Shown here: positions 12,101-23,082 of the stretch, one piece after another | Position numbering within the stretch: position 1 is the stretch's first letter | Layout: each line of letters opens with the position of its first letter | Made by a program: the position numbers and the translations under genes | NCBI RefSeq assembly: GCF_001039355.2 | Contig: NW_019775668.1 | Location: forward strand, 147,894 to 203,831 | Direction: 5' to 3' | DNA from: Lingula anatina | Taxonomy: Eukaryota > Brachiopoda > Lingulata > Lingulida > Lingulidae | Length of the DNA: 55,938 bases | Notes under the pieces: model-generated | The model's input: the letters and a program-made list of their open reading frames with translations, nothing else | Database searches by the model: none | Told to the model about the DNA's origin: nothing

Positions 12101-14750
12101 TAAGTACATACATTTTCTCTACATAGAATATGAAAGTTAAAATCTATCACATCAAATGATCATAGATGCAGAAGAATAAAAAAAAAAACATAAAAAAGGA
12201 ATTTCCTGGCAGACACTGATGTCAGTTCTTAGAAATTGGGCTAACTTAATTGGTATTGTTAATAGGCATACAATCTCATGCATGTCTCTTTTTTCATTTT
12301 TTTCTAAACAAAGATTTAACAGCCCAATAAATCACCTTCAGTGCATCTTTGTGATTTAAATTCAGCAACACCAAAACAAAAATAAACGTACTGAGAAACA
12401 CAAAAAATCTATTCAAAAGAGATTAAAAATGCTGTGTGAAAACAGCCCAGGGCACTACATTCCTGGCATTCTTTGCCTCAGTTGATATCAGGACATTTCT
12501 AAACTTCTAGTCAACAAGCTTGGTTTAAATTACATTGCATCTAAAAACCTTAATACTCAGGTCAACTGTTTAGAGAGGTATGATAATAAAAGACAGCAGA
12601 GTGCTATCCCACTAGTTTGTGATACAATGGGTGACTGGTGAACTTGTGACGTGACCTGCATAATATTGTGTGTTTTGATGAAATCAACAGCCCACCTGTG
12701 ACCTGGCTGTCTCAGTTATCACTGTAGGCAGCTTATGACTTACATATCATAATGTAACCTTTCTTCTTTAATGGCACTCTGACACAAAGCCCTCGCATGT
12801 CCATCAGTTGCAAATCTTCTGCGTTTTCTGCATTTTTTTCCACTGGATTATTTCCTAATCACTGACGCAATAAATATGTCTGGCATGATTTATATGCCTT
12901 CATGTCAACCAATATTATCGCATTACTTAATCATCTTAACTTTTGCTGCACACCATTATGTTAAAATAATATACAGGTAGATGGGTGATCAATTTACAGC
13001 AAAATATTCTAATGTCAATTACATGAATGACTTAAGGGCCACTTCAATTTCAAACAAGTCTCTGTCTTCATCAGAGTTGTGACCTTCCAAGGAGCCTATT
13101 TTCACTTATTTTTGTCTTGGCAAAATCCCCACTCCATCTATTAGCCCCCATTTTCACCTTGTATTAAAGGTAACGAGATAATTAAATAACATCAACTTTC
13201 TCATCACCGCTAGCTGATGAATGATTCAGCCTTGTAGACACATCATCAATAAATCACTCAAAGTGTCAATTCTTTTGTTGCCATACATTGTCAGATATAA
13301 TGGTGTGAGAACTCCCCCGCTGTATGACTTTGCAACTATTTCTGCCCATAATTCTTCATGATCTATTTCAAAATTACACTTTGTCAACCCAGAAATATTT
13401 CAGAAGTCAACGATAAGGTAGTTGGGTAAAATAAAGCAGATGTGGAGCTCTATTCAGCACACCATATGATTCAATATTCAGGTGTACCAAGGCAACTTTT
13501 GAGATTTATGACCCTAGAATATGACAAAAGAGATTTGTGGTTGTTAAACTAGATGATAGACTGATAGTAGATTACCTCACCTATTTCACGGAAGCTGGCC
13601 TACACAAGAGTCATAAATGTACCCATCACCATCACCAAGTCATTAAACAATGGCATTAGGATACAGTGGGTGCTTTAAAACATGCACAGGTGTCAATTGA
13701 AGAGGTATATTCATTGTAGACTAGCATGACCTGGTCATTAATTTTTTTTGGGAGGGCTGATTCAATCTTTGGCAGAGTACTTTCCCATATGACACGAAGA
13801 TGGTTCATTTCCTCTATTGTCACTCGTTTGCTGCTGGTTCTATGCTGTCAGTGATTACATTTACTGCACATGTAGTTCAAGGCAACAAGTGCATAATATC
13901 TCTGGAACCAATCTAGGATGCCTGGCGCTGAACTACTAAGTTCTGAAGGGCTGGTATTCACAAACACAAACTGGATGGTTTATAACATGCTAGTGTAGAT
14001 GCCATGGTACAGACTTGAGATTAAAAATAAAGTTAAACACGTGCCTTGTTTTTTTATGTAGAGGAAACTCAACATTTTTTTAGACATAATATGCTTGGAA
14101 ACACCTGTATACTTAAATAACTCCTACAGTGTTATTCTAGTTAATGTGATTCTCTATATTTGTCAAAACTTTCTCCCGATTTACCTAAACAGTTCAGCTG
14201 ATGAATTTTTTCACATGTATTATAACAACAGCAGCAGATTAATCACATCTTAGCAAAATGTGAAACTTACAGAAAAATACTGGATGGTATGAATTTTTTT
14301 TACTGGATATCATAAAGATTCTTTGCATAGGTGTGTTCTCCAAAACCTACACACTGTTTTCTAAATTCAAAACAGCAAAACAATTGCCAGTTACCTTCTT
14401 CAAAAAGAAAAAAATATTAACAGCGATATATTGTAGACTTACAGCTTTTCCTGTTACTTGCAATAATTATGAAGATATTTCGCACTGACAGCATCAACAG
14501 CTTTACGTGTTAACATACACAGTGTCATAAAAAATCTTGACAACTATTTGGAATTGAAAAGGTATTTTAAGAACAAAAAAATAACTGGGGATTCAAAATA
14601 AAATTTTAAAAAGACATGTCATCATTAAACCCTATCTGCGAATCGTATAGTTCAATTCAACAATGGCAAAGCTAAAAATAAACAGAGCAGCTGACAGAGG
14701 GTTTAGAGATCACCTTTATTAAAATACTACGAATGACAACACGTACGTAC
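9158..14750 (-). other. PAWR intron 1
   Basis: 5.6 kb with no supported exon. It contains a poly-C run (11452-11466) and an A-rich simple repeat (11885-11912). A moderately complex block at 9960-10230 is open in two frames, but neither translation resembles a protein I know. Confidence 0.75.
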
Positions 14751-15113
14751 CTCGGATGGGAGATGCACGACACCTGTGCTTCTTCTCTTCTCCCTCAATT
14801 TTCTTTTGTCCTTGGCCGTCTTTCCTTTGTGTAAATGGTTTGGTCTTCTTTTTGACGAGTCCTTGGATCTAGAAGGGGTACCTAGACGAGACGGCGACTC
14901 GTGGTCTCCGCCACGATTGGGACTTCGATCTGGAAGCACAGGACAGTGACCGTCGCCGTTCTTGTCCAGTCCATCCCCTGTGTTGTCAGCACTCTCTGGA
15001 CCGGCTTTATATCCCCCACTTCGACCTCTGGTTGGTTTCAATTTACTTCGACGGCAGTTTATTTCGTAGTCATCCCTATCTAAGCTTTCTTGACTTAGGG
15101 AACTCGACGCCAT
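14751..15113 (-). CDS. PAWR: PAWR exon 1 (start codon, SAC core)
   Basis: Starts at ATG 15113 (MASSSLSQES) and runs 121 codons to a GTACGT donor, phase 0. Residues 1-95 are polar and disordered. Residues 100-121 are basic and hold the SAC motif KRKLREKRRSTGVVHLPSE, nearly identical to vertebrate Par-4 at KRKLREKRRSTGVV. Confidence 0.93.
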
Positions 15114-15660
15114 GATAATGATGATGTAGTCAATATATATCCTACTTGCAAATTGTCAACAAAGATCAAAATACCCTAATCATAACTCCGTCGGGCAAGA
15201 ACAGTGATTCTATTACAATTAATATGTCACTTTTTCCATAATCAGTACATACTCATTAGAAGTGAAGCTTGGAATGAACGACAAATACACTATTTTCGAA
15301 GGTAAACACTGCCGCGCTCACCTGCATGCTTTTCTCAGCCTCGATTTCATTCATTCGCCCGAAGGTCACAGTGAGGTCAAGGTGATCAAAACGTGTTTCA
15401 CTCGCTCAGGCCCTTCGCTGTTTTCTTCTCTTGTGCCTATTTTCATTGAATAACATTTTGCGTTTCATGAAAATAAAATGTGATTTCAAAGAACGCATTA
15501 TGTCGTAGCTCAAAAGTAACGAAAACTAAGGATTCCCCAGTTTTACCTGAATAATAAATCATTTGAGTGTGGCAGCCATGCCGCATTTTCCAATTTTGCT
15601 CGTTTTCGCCTACACGCGTCTAGGAACGAAAGAAAAAAGAAAGCAGTTGCCCTCTGCTCT
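15114..15660 (-). promoter_or_regulatory. PAWR upstream/promoter region
   Basis: DNA just upstream of the PAWR ATG is richer in CpG than the flanking introns (for example 15300-15440 and 15590-15630). No TATA box is evident at a fixed distance. The call rests on position and base composition. Confidence 0.4.
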
Positions 15661-17040
15661 GAATGCAGATCAGCTAACACAATTTTAGAAATAAATGTGC
15701 GTTTGAGAGGAACGGGTGGTATTTTGGATATTTGTTGTTTTTATTATTATTACGGCACAGGTGTGAATTATTGGCAGGAAAGTACATTAAAACACTTTTA
15801 TGTTCGAAAGGTTCAAAAGTTATTAAGTTCACAGGTGTGAATGTCATCTCAAAGGACACTATTTTAACAACATCCCAGATAGCAAGCATACGTTGGNAGC
15901 CCTTTCTGTTCTTATTTGAATGTCTCTGGAACTGATCAATTGTACTTCATTGTAAATATGGAAATATTTTTAAAATGTCCTTTAAAATAATTACCAAAGA
16001 GGAAAGAGGGAGGATGTAGTCTCTCAAACAATTCTAAGATTAAATAACTTTTTTTTTTATTTAAATGACTTTGAATGTAGTGTTTTGCAAATTATACTTT
16101 GTGGTCAAAAGATTTTCCTCACCACTACACAAAGAAAATGAAAAGCAAAATCAAGATGTGGTTGGTTGGATAGAATGTAATTTTTAATTAATCTCCAAAA
16201 ATCTGGTTGCTCTGATTCTTGACTACCCCTCTCCCTCCAGTGGAAAACCTGGATCTGAGACCTTGCACTTTTGAACACTATGCAACAATTGCCATGTAGT
16301 TTTCTTGGTTTGTTAGCAGTAATAATATATCCAAGGGATAAGATGGCCATACTCACAGATCTTACAAATTGATAGAATCTGGAATTATTAAAATTGCTTT
16401 TTTAATAGAACTGATGCAATTTGCAGGTTTCAAAACAAAACTGGATAGTTTAGAAACAAGTAAATGCAAGGGAGGAAAGGGTTGAGTACAACTGCATTCC
16501 ATTTTACACAAATTGAAATACCCCTCGTCCACTCTTTTCAGCATTTTAACATGTTATAAATGACAGCCATATAAGCTTGAATAGCTCAGGTTAAACAGTA
16601 TTGTGAAAACTGCAAATGGCATAATAAGAAACAACAAACTCAAAAACTTCAAATGCCAAACAGGGTTTAATTACTTGATAGATTCATTGCTAACATCTAC
16701 TTGATAATGCATCAAACATCCCCATGGCCACAGAGAGCCATGAGATTATCAACTGACAAAGATTGTTATGCTACATTCAGGTATAGATTTGATATTAAAC
16801 TTAACAGGGAATACATAGCATCTACACACTTGTGGCCCGTTCATGCATATCTCTCAAGTGAAATATTCCCCCGGTGGTACCAGATTAAAGCAGCTGTTCT
16901 ATAAAAAAATTCACATGACTAGAAACGAAAAGTGAAAAACCCCTTTTCAGCAGCCTCAAACTAAGAATCAACTTTTCCATGACAACCAGCTATACACAAG
17001 TAAAACCAATATAACTGCTTAACACAGAACTTATGCCATA
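15661..17040. other. Gene-free stretch between PAWR and the hairpin array
   Basis: No supported gene. One undetermined base (N) sits at 15896. Unlike the other two Ns, I see no repeated sequence flanking it. AATAAA on the minus strand at 16056-16061 could be a distal end for a transcript that covers the hairpin array. Confidence 0.6.
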
Positions 17041-17177
17041 AATCTGCAAGCCTTGGGTCCAGCGTGTCACCCAAGGAGGCTAACCCATATCATCATGTAG
17101 GCTGTTCTTCTTTGTAGTCAACAGGACAACAACGAAGAACATCACACCAATAGTACAGAAAGCAACTGGTGCAGATT
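17041..17177 (-). ncRNA. Structured RNA candidate, copy 1
   Basis: Outer stem P1 AATCTGCA (17041-17048) with TGCAGATT (17170-17177). Conserved hairpin P3 CCTTGGGT/ACCCAAGG (17051-17058, 17069-17076) around the 10-base loop CCAGCGTGTC. Side arm P2 TGTTCTTC/GAAGAACA (17103-17110, 17134-17141). AACTGG precedes the distal P1 strand. Sequences are given on the plus strand; the minus strand is the likely sense. Confidence 0.6.
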
Positions 17178-17712
17178 CCTCAAACCGTTAAGTGCTCACA
17201 GCAGTTTTAAAATAATAATAATAATGTCCCTTGCATGACAAGAAAAGGAGCAAGGTCTTAGTGGTTCAACAACCCCAAAGGCCCAACACCCTCTTCCTAC
17301 CCTTGGAGCAAAGATGCTTCTTCTCTCCATAGGTCCCATGAATATCAAAGCCAGTATTTTGTATGTGCACATCATTTTGGTGAAGACAGCTGCTTGCATT
17401 GATTAAAATAGCACTGTCATGGTGTTGGTAAAAAAAATTTCTGAAAAAAGTTTTTAGATACAAGTGGTGGTGAATTAGTTTTTTAAGGTGTCCAGAACAA
17501 GTTTGCAATTCAAAAAATCCCAAAAATGATATAGCCTGACAAAATAAAGCTAGGATACCAGGTGCATGCATGGATACAATTTGAAAGCCCAGCTAAGATG
17601 CTGTGGTGGCAAAGAGGCACATTACCAGATGTTTCAACAAGAACCACTTCAAAGTCATCAAAGCCAGGCTTTCACAATAACAACAAGTGACATATCTATG
17701 AGAGATGTTTTA

Positions 17713-17783
17713 CTGGTGTGCAAACCCAGGATCCAACGTGTCACCCTGGGAGTCTGAAACCTACAGAAACTAGTGCACACCAG
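17713..17783 (-). ncRNA. Structured RNA candidate, copy 2 (shortest, 71 nt)
   Basis: P1 CTGGTGTGCA (17713-17722) with TGCACACCAG (17774-17783), ten perfect pairs. P3 CCCAGGAT/ACCCTGGG (17725-17732, 17743-17750), loop CCAACGTGTC; its one mismatch becomes a G-U pair on the minus strand. P2 TCTG/CAGA (17753-17756, 17764-17767). AACTAG precedes the distal P1 strand. Confidence 0.6.
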
Positions 17784-18008
17784 CCAAGTCATCTCCAGAT
17801 ATATGACACATGTAAAAAGAAATACCCAATAATCCCAAGCAAACCAAGGTGATTCGGTTCCCACCCTGCTGCAGAAAAGGTGGTGCCATGTAACAATTGG
17901 CATTTTGCTGAGCAGCACACGGAGACTGTCTGCCAGGCATCCTGACCCCACTAACTCTGGTGGTGGACTGCTGTGGGATATGGGGAACCACAGTACAAAC
18001 TAGAGTGT

Positions 18009-18130
18009 CTCAACACAAGCTTTAGGTCCAGCGTGTCACCTAAAGACACCCTGTAGAGCTGGCAAACACTGAAACCAGTCCCCAGGGACTATCATGTAGC
18101 AGTGACACACAGTTACACTGTGGTGTTAAG
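18009..18130 (-). ncRNA. Structured RNA candidate, copy 3
   Basis: P3 CTTTAGGT/ACCTAAAG (18020-18027, 18038-18045), loop CCAGCGTGTC. P1 CTCAACAC (18009-18016) with GTGTTAAG (18123-18130), seven pairs plus one position that is G-U only on the minus strand. P2 is CACTG/CAGTG (18067, 18100) enclosing AGTCC/GGACT (18077, 18086). The AACTRR box is not clear in this copy. Confidence 0.5.
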
Positions 18131-18189
18131 TCTACATATTTTGTTATAGCGCCACTTGATGCTGCTGAGCATGGCCTTATCCTGTCAAG

Positions 18190-18279
18190 CTATGCGTCAC
18201 CTTAGATCCAACGTGTCACCTAAGGAAGTCAACAATGGCAACAAAGCCACTGCAACTTAAGTTCAACAGGTAGGCATAG
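18190..18279 (-). ncRNA. Structured RNA candidate, copy 4
   Basis: P1 CTATGC (18190-18195) with GCATAG (18274-18279). P3 CCTTAGAT/ACCTAAGG (18200-18207, 18218-18225), loop CCAACGTGTC, one pair G-U on the minus strand. P2 AAGT/ACTT (18226, 18255) enclosing TGGC/GCCA (18236, 18246). P1 is the shortest of the six. Confidence 0.5.
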
Positions 18280-18487
18280 AAAAGAAGCATTAGTGACACC
18301 ATAGAAATTATGCAGACTCCGAAAATTCATTAGGTGCCTCTTAATGAATGTACATTTACATGAGGGGACATATCAAAAGGACACGAACCCCTGATGCAAA
18401 AGTACATCACATTCTTGATGTTCTATTTTTTCACTTCCACCTTGAAGCAAATAATGCCTTAGTGCAGAAACAAGTTGCCTTACCACT

Positions 18488-18625
18488 GTATGCAAACTCT
18501 AGGTCCAACATGTCACCTAGAGAGACAGCACTGTCATTGTCCATATGACCCAACCATCGACACTCTAAAAATGTCGCTGACAGAAGATGCCAGATAGACA
18601 CAAAACAGGTGTAACTAATGCATAC
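18488..18625 (-). ncRNA. Structured RNA candidate, copy 5
   Basis: P1 GTATGCA (18488-18494) with TGCATAC (18619-18625). P3 CTCTAGGT/ACCTAGAG (18497-18504, 18515-18522), loop CCAACATGTC. The side region is long and includes CGACA/TGTCG (18558, 18572). AACTAA precedes the distal P1 strand. Confidence 0.6.
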
Positions 18626-18718
18626 ATATAATACAACTCATCCTGGAATATGTACAGATGATGATTTCAATGAGGATCAAGCAACAAACCACTGTCACTA
18701 TTGGCTATTTTGTCATAA

Positions 18719-18816
18719 ATGCACAGGCCCTAGATCCAACATGTCACCTAGGGAGTTTTCAGAAAAAATTCCATATGACGATAAACAAAATTCCTGCTGA
18801 AACAACTGATGTGCAT
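18719..18816 (-). ncRNA. Structured RNA candidate, copy 6
   Basis: P1 ATGCACA (18719-18725) with TGTGCAT (18810-18816). P3 CCCTAGAT/ACCTAGGG (18728-18735, 18746-18753), loop CCAACATGTC, one pair G-U on the minus strand. P2 TTTCAG/CTGAAA (18757-18762, 18797-18802). AACTGA precedes the distal P1 strand. Confidence 0.6.
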
Positions 18817-21704
18817 CAATAAGTCATAGTCAGTAGACTGCCAGTGACATGTTTCATAACCTCATGATATAATCACCTGTTTGGGTCATGCAGTATGAAA
18901 TGAGAAAAGTTATCCAAAAGGAAAACCTTGTGATTTCATACTGCATACCTCCAAATCACAACCCCCTGACAAATATAAATACCAGTAGGAATTGTGCAAC
19001 ATTTAACAAATACAAACATCCAAAAATGTCAACAATACAATAAAATTGTCTACCTTCACTACTTGTAAAAATACTTGACAAATTCATTTGCATCAGAACG
19101 GGGTAACATGTTCAACTGATATATCCCCCTTACAAACAAATGTACACACATCAATATAATACAGCATAAGCCAATATGTACAATAACAACCAAATAAGAT
19201 TCACAGTTGTCATATAGAGACTCTGGGGTATCTTTCTTTTGCACTTCAGTTCATACAACGTTATTCTTCCACTGAGATCAGAATCCCCTTGAAATTTCCA
19301 GCCTATATCGTCTTCTTATATCTCACCACTGTTCAATCAATACTGAGATCAGTATCCAAAGTTTTATCTGTCTTAGAAACTTGGCACAAATAGGATTTAC
19401 GAGTGCAAAACTGACCGTATGTATATGAGTTGCAAGTACACTGATTCTACATTTACTGTCTACCAGCTATCTTACAAAATGTATAGTACATCATACATAT
19501 AATACAGCCTGGGGTTTATGCGTTCCCCAGGTACAAAAATAATGCTATCAAAAATAAAAGTTCACAAGATTTATGTATTTACAAAGAAGCATTTTACATC
19601 CAATAACAGTCAGGGACATAAATATAATAACAATTTGTCCATTAGGTTTTATGATAAAATCTTAAATAAGCTGGTTGTCATGGAATAATCGTGCTACAGA
19701 GGCTGTCTTATTATAAGGCCATTCAAATCCCTTAATATTATAACTTTAACTGGTACCACCAATTCAAACACCCTTCACTACACACCCAGGCCACATAAAT
19801 ATGCTAACTACATAAATTAGCAAGGATGCATTTAAAGAAAAAAAAAGGTTTGTATGCTACATATATGAAGCAATATCCATTTGAACAGTATCATTGCTGT
19901 TAACTGCATGCTTCAGCTGCTTATAAAACACACTGACAAAAGACGGGATGAAAACTGCACCTTCCATATACTTAGGAATCTGTGCGCTCACACACTGGAA
20001 CTTCATATTTTTTATCCAATGTTATTACGTTTCTTCACTCCCTACGTGGAGAGCCGTAATCCGTTAATATTTAGCCTTATCGACAATACTGACATGAAGG
20101 AATTCATCCACTCTGTTCGGTGACATTTGTGGAAGCCATCATGACAAACAACTCCAATTCCACTGTACTTTGGGTAGTAAGCCTCCAATCTTGTACAGAG
20201 AAGTGTGCATTCAATCCCCAGAGGAAATGGGAGGTACTGATTGATCAATTTTGTTTAGAATTTCAAGCTTGTTTTTAATTTTTGAAGCATGTGATAAAAA
20301 ACAGCCAAAAAAGCACTTATTTACCAATAGACAAAGCAAAATCACGATTTAACATAAAAGATTAGTCAATCAGTTTGGAATTTATTAACCCACAGGAGAT
20401 TTCTCCCTTTGACCAATGCACACTTAAAAACTTGCAATGACTTGCTGATAAATACACCTTGCCTTTCAAATATTCAATGTCTTAACAGCTCCAGACAAAA
20501 GTAATTCATAGTCGTCACATAAACAACAATGCAAACTCCAATTGCTGTGCAAAAAACATATTGCACAATGTACTAGGTTATAGCCAAGATATAGTAAATA
20601 TCACTTAGATCACATCTGAACAGGATTGTAGCTAGTGCAGGGTGGGTTGGGTGGGAGTGGCACGCCTGTTTTTTATTTCCAAGTTTCATTTTTAACTTTT
20701 TCTTTCAATCCATTGTATGAAACACTTGAACTGCACATAATGCACAACCAAATGTAATTTTTGCAAAGTGCATAAATGATGTCTCAAAATGAACTAGACC
20801 TAGAAGGAAATTGATATTATTCTGTGTTTTAATATTTTCACAACTGCTACTGTGCACAGCATATGTACAGCAGATGCTCTCTGCATTAATAGTGAGTGAA
20901 TCAACAATCTTCCACTTTGCTTAGTGCGGAAAGGTGTTTGTAATATACAAAACATACACTTATATAGCACTAGGTAAACTGTTTTAATTATGCTCTCCTC
21001 TTTTTTTCTGAGACAGTTTGTAATACTAGCCAAAATGAGCATATTACGTTCGAATATTTTATAAAATAAAAACATGAAGTGCTAAAAGAAATTAAAGTAG
21101 GGATGCTCTGGCCGGGAGAGCCCAGGATTATTTTAAAGTAATTTCAGTGGTCATCTTACAAACAGTCAGATTCCATCAGAGAAGTGGCCATGGTGTTATC
21201 CAGTTTTCTTCCATATCAAAAGAGATGCCACCCCACCCAACTCGGACCAGCCCTGTGGTTGTCAACACTATTTACATGACCAAACTTGAGATTATTTTAT
21301 CTGTACAAGGAAGACTAGCACTCTATACTCTTCATATATTAATGCAGTAGAAATTCACGAGAACTCCAGTGTTCTCACAACTACAGTCTACGGGCCTCTT
21401 TAATATGGAGGCAGCTATGGCTCTCCCACCTAGTCCAGCCGTATGTTGCTGGGAGAGAGGAATAGCTACCTCCTGAAGAGGTCATCCGACTCTGCTGTTG
21501 GTGATGGCAAATTGTAAGCTGATGTGATGGTAAAATGACAAACAGTCAGTGCTGTATACATTTTTTAGTGAAACAGTGACCATGGTTGCATGAAGTCCAG
21601 AAAAGAACACATCCATTATGGATGTGTCTGGGAATGAGCAGGGTTGGATGTAAGTCTGTGCAAATGAATAAAGAGAAGTCTTTCGGCACAACTCTTCTTT
21701 TTTA
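18817..21704 (-). other. Downstream of PPP1R12A; probable 3'UTR
   Basis: No coding sequence supported. This lies just after the PPP1R12A stop codon, so at least part should be its 3'UTR. Minus-strand AATAAA sites at 20672-20677 and 20381-20386 would give UTRs of about 1.0-1.3 kb. If neither is used, the transcript could run on into the hairpin array. Confidence 0.5.
20672..20677 (-). terminator. AATAAA poly(A) signal, PPP1R12A (candidate)
   Basis: AATAAA on the minus strand about 1.03 kb after the stop codon of the distal leucine-zipper exon. Other candidates exist further on. Confidence 0.35.
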
Positions 21705-21791
21705 TCATTTTGATAATTTGCTAATAACTCGTATTAATGCTCCATTCTCTTCTTTTAGTCTCTGGTTATCTTGCTTGAGTGTTTCCATGAG
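21705..21791 (-). CDS. PPP1R12A: PPP1R12A exon 25b, canonical leucine zipper
   Basis: 28 codons plus TGA: METLKQDNQRLKEENGALIR, then VISKLSK, almost identical to the human MYPT1 end DNQRLKDENGALIRVISKL. Acceptor CCCTAG, phase 0 from exon 24. The zipper is known to bind cGMP-dependent kinase I. Confidence 0.96.
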   Translation of the reverse strand, partial: LMETLKQDNQRLKEENGALIRVISKLSK

Positions 21792-22992
21792 CTAGGGAAT
21801 AAAAACATCAGAAGATGATGAGCATACTACATAGGAAAATACATCTACTTCTGTAAATCATTTACTTATAAATCTGTTATTATTCTAAGTAAACAACTGT
21901 TACATTGTCACTATTTAATAAAACACCTATATGTAAAACATCCATATCAGCAACTTACACAAAAGGGGATAAAACTCACATTTATTTATTCTTTACCATT
22001 ATTAATCAGTTATTAAGTTATAATAGTAACACCAATGCAATTAACTGAATACAAAAAAAATAAAAAATAAAAAAGGTCTAAATTTCTACCATCAAATAAT
22101 GTCTTGTCAACAAAACATTGCAATTAAAACCTAAGCATATGCCTCACTAACACTGCAGTAAGTGGGAGAAAGTGTTGATAAAGGATGACCTACAATTTTG
22201 AACATGTGAAAGGCTGTCATAATCATAAACAAGAAATTCACATTTAACAAACTTGCAAAGGATTTGAAGACATCACAGTTATTCCAAAAGATTAAGAATT
22301 AGAGGGAAGAAACGAGGAAGCATGCTCTATTTTGACAAATTTGTTCATGTTAAAAGTATCCCATTCAGTGATTTCACTTCAATGAATGAGGAACTCTCTT
22401 TCACCATGGTAATGCAAATTTTGGAAAGAGAAAAAAAAAAGCAGGCAAAGAAGGCAAGACAGATGGGCGTGCCAGATTCTATCAAACTTTCATTGATACA
22501 TTGGATTACATAATTTTCACCTTTCTCTTACTTTTTGTTGTTTATACTTTTCATTTTTACTTTTCTCCTTCAGCAAGCAGAAATCTCCACAACAAAGCAT
22601 TATTAGGTATAAAACAATTGAAAACAGCTGTTTGCAACACTGATTCGGTTTTGGCTTTCACTCTGAATGGGATGGCAAAATCTGAAGCATGCACAAAGTA
22701 ACGGGTCTTGCAATTGGTACACATGTATACAATGCACTAAGACACACAAGGCAATGAATGACCAAAATATGACAATGACTACAAACAGAACCCCTGCTTA
22801 AAGATACAAGTACATCATAATTACTTAATCTGGAATGTGTGTCATAGGTTCACCGTACATGCATCTAATCTGAAAAATTGCATCTAAAACAAGTAATAAA
22901 AAAAATGCATGCTGCATTGGATCAGAACTTTCAACAGATCACTGGGTGCAAAAATTGGGGTTGGGAAACTCAAGCACAGAACTGTGTGTTAC
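21792..22992 (-). other. Between the two zipper exons
   Basis: 1.2 kb, either 3'UTR of the 25a isoform or intron for the 25b isoform. No gene recognised. Confidence 0.7.
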
Positions 22993-23082
22993 CTAATGTT
23001 TGGATAGTCTGGCAACAACCCGAGTCAAAGCCTTATTTTCCTCTTTTAATTTTGCATTTTCTGCTTTTATACTTTCCATTTG
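22993..23082 (-). CDS. PPP1R12A: PPP1R12A exon 25a, alternative leucine zipper
   Basis: 29 codons plus TAG: AENAKLKEENKALTRVVARL, then SKH. Acceptor CTTTTCAG. The TAG is followed at once by GTAACA, a possible donor. Related in sequence to exon 25b, so the two look like duplicated end exons used alternatively. Confidence 0.85.
   Translation of the reverse strand, partial: QMESIKAENAKLKEENKALTRVVARLSKH

Larger units (their letters stand above)
3085..15113 (-). other. PAWR: PAWR gene (prostate apoptosis response 4, Par-4)
   Basis: Six coding exons join without a frame break: 363+105+44+400+105+93 nt, giving 369 residues plus stop (human Par-4 has 340). Par-4 is a pro-apoptotic regulator that binds WT1, atypical PKC and ZIP kinase. 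Visible landmarks are a basic, disordered N-terminus, the SAC-domain core KRKLREKRRSTGVV (candidate phospho-Thr113), a Ser/Asp-rich middle, and a C-terminal coiled coil/leucine zipper of about 75 residues. It lies directly downstream of PPP1R12A on the same strand, as in human 12q21. The alternative reading, that these are extra 3' exons of PPP1R12A, is disfavoured by the own ATG and the Par-4-specific SAC sequence. Confidence 0.9.

Noticed and set aside
15262-15453. 63-codon plus-strand frame upstream of PAWR
   Set aside because: No family resemblance; lies in the PAWR promoter region and is likely chance.
15896-15896. Third N as another false duplication
   Set aside because: I found no repeated sequence on its two sides.
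18348-18800. Plus-strand reading frames that share RSNMSPRE across hairpin copies 5 and 6
   Set aside because: Other copies read differently in that frame (for example RIQRVTLG), stops intervene, and stem changes follow base pairing rather than codons. The similarity is a by-product of the hairpin.
17041-18816. Hairpins as hammerhead or HDV-like ribozymes, or as p53/T-box DNA sites
   Set aside because: The hammerhead core CUGANGA...GAAA is absent, the HDV-type nested pseudoknot is not evident, and protein sites do not explain covarying flanks.
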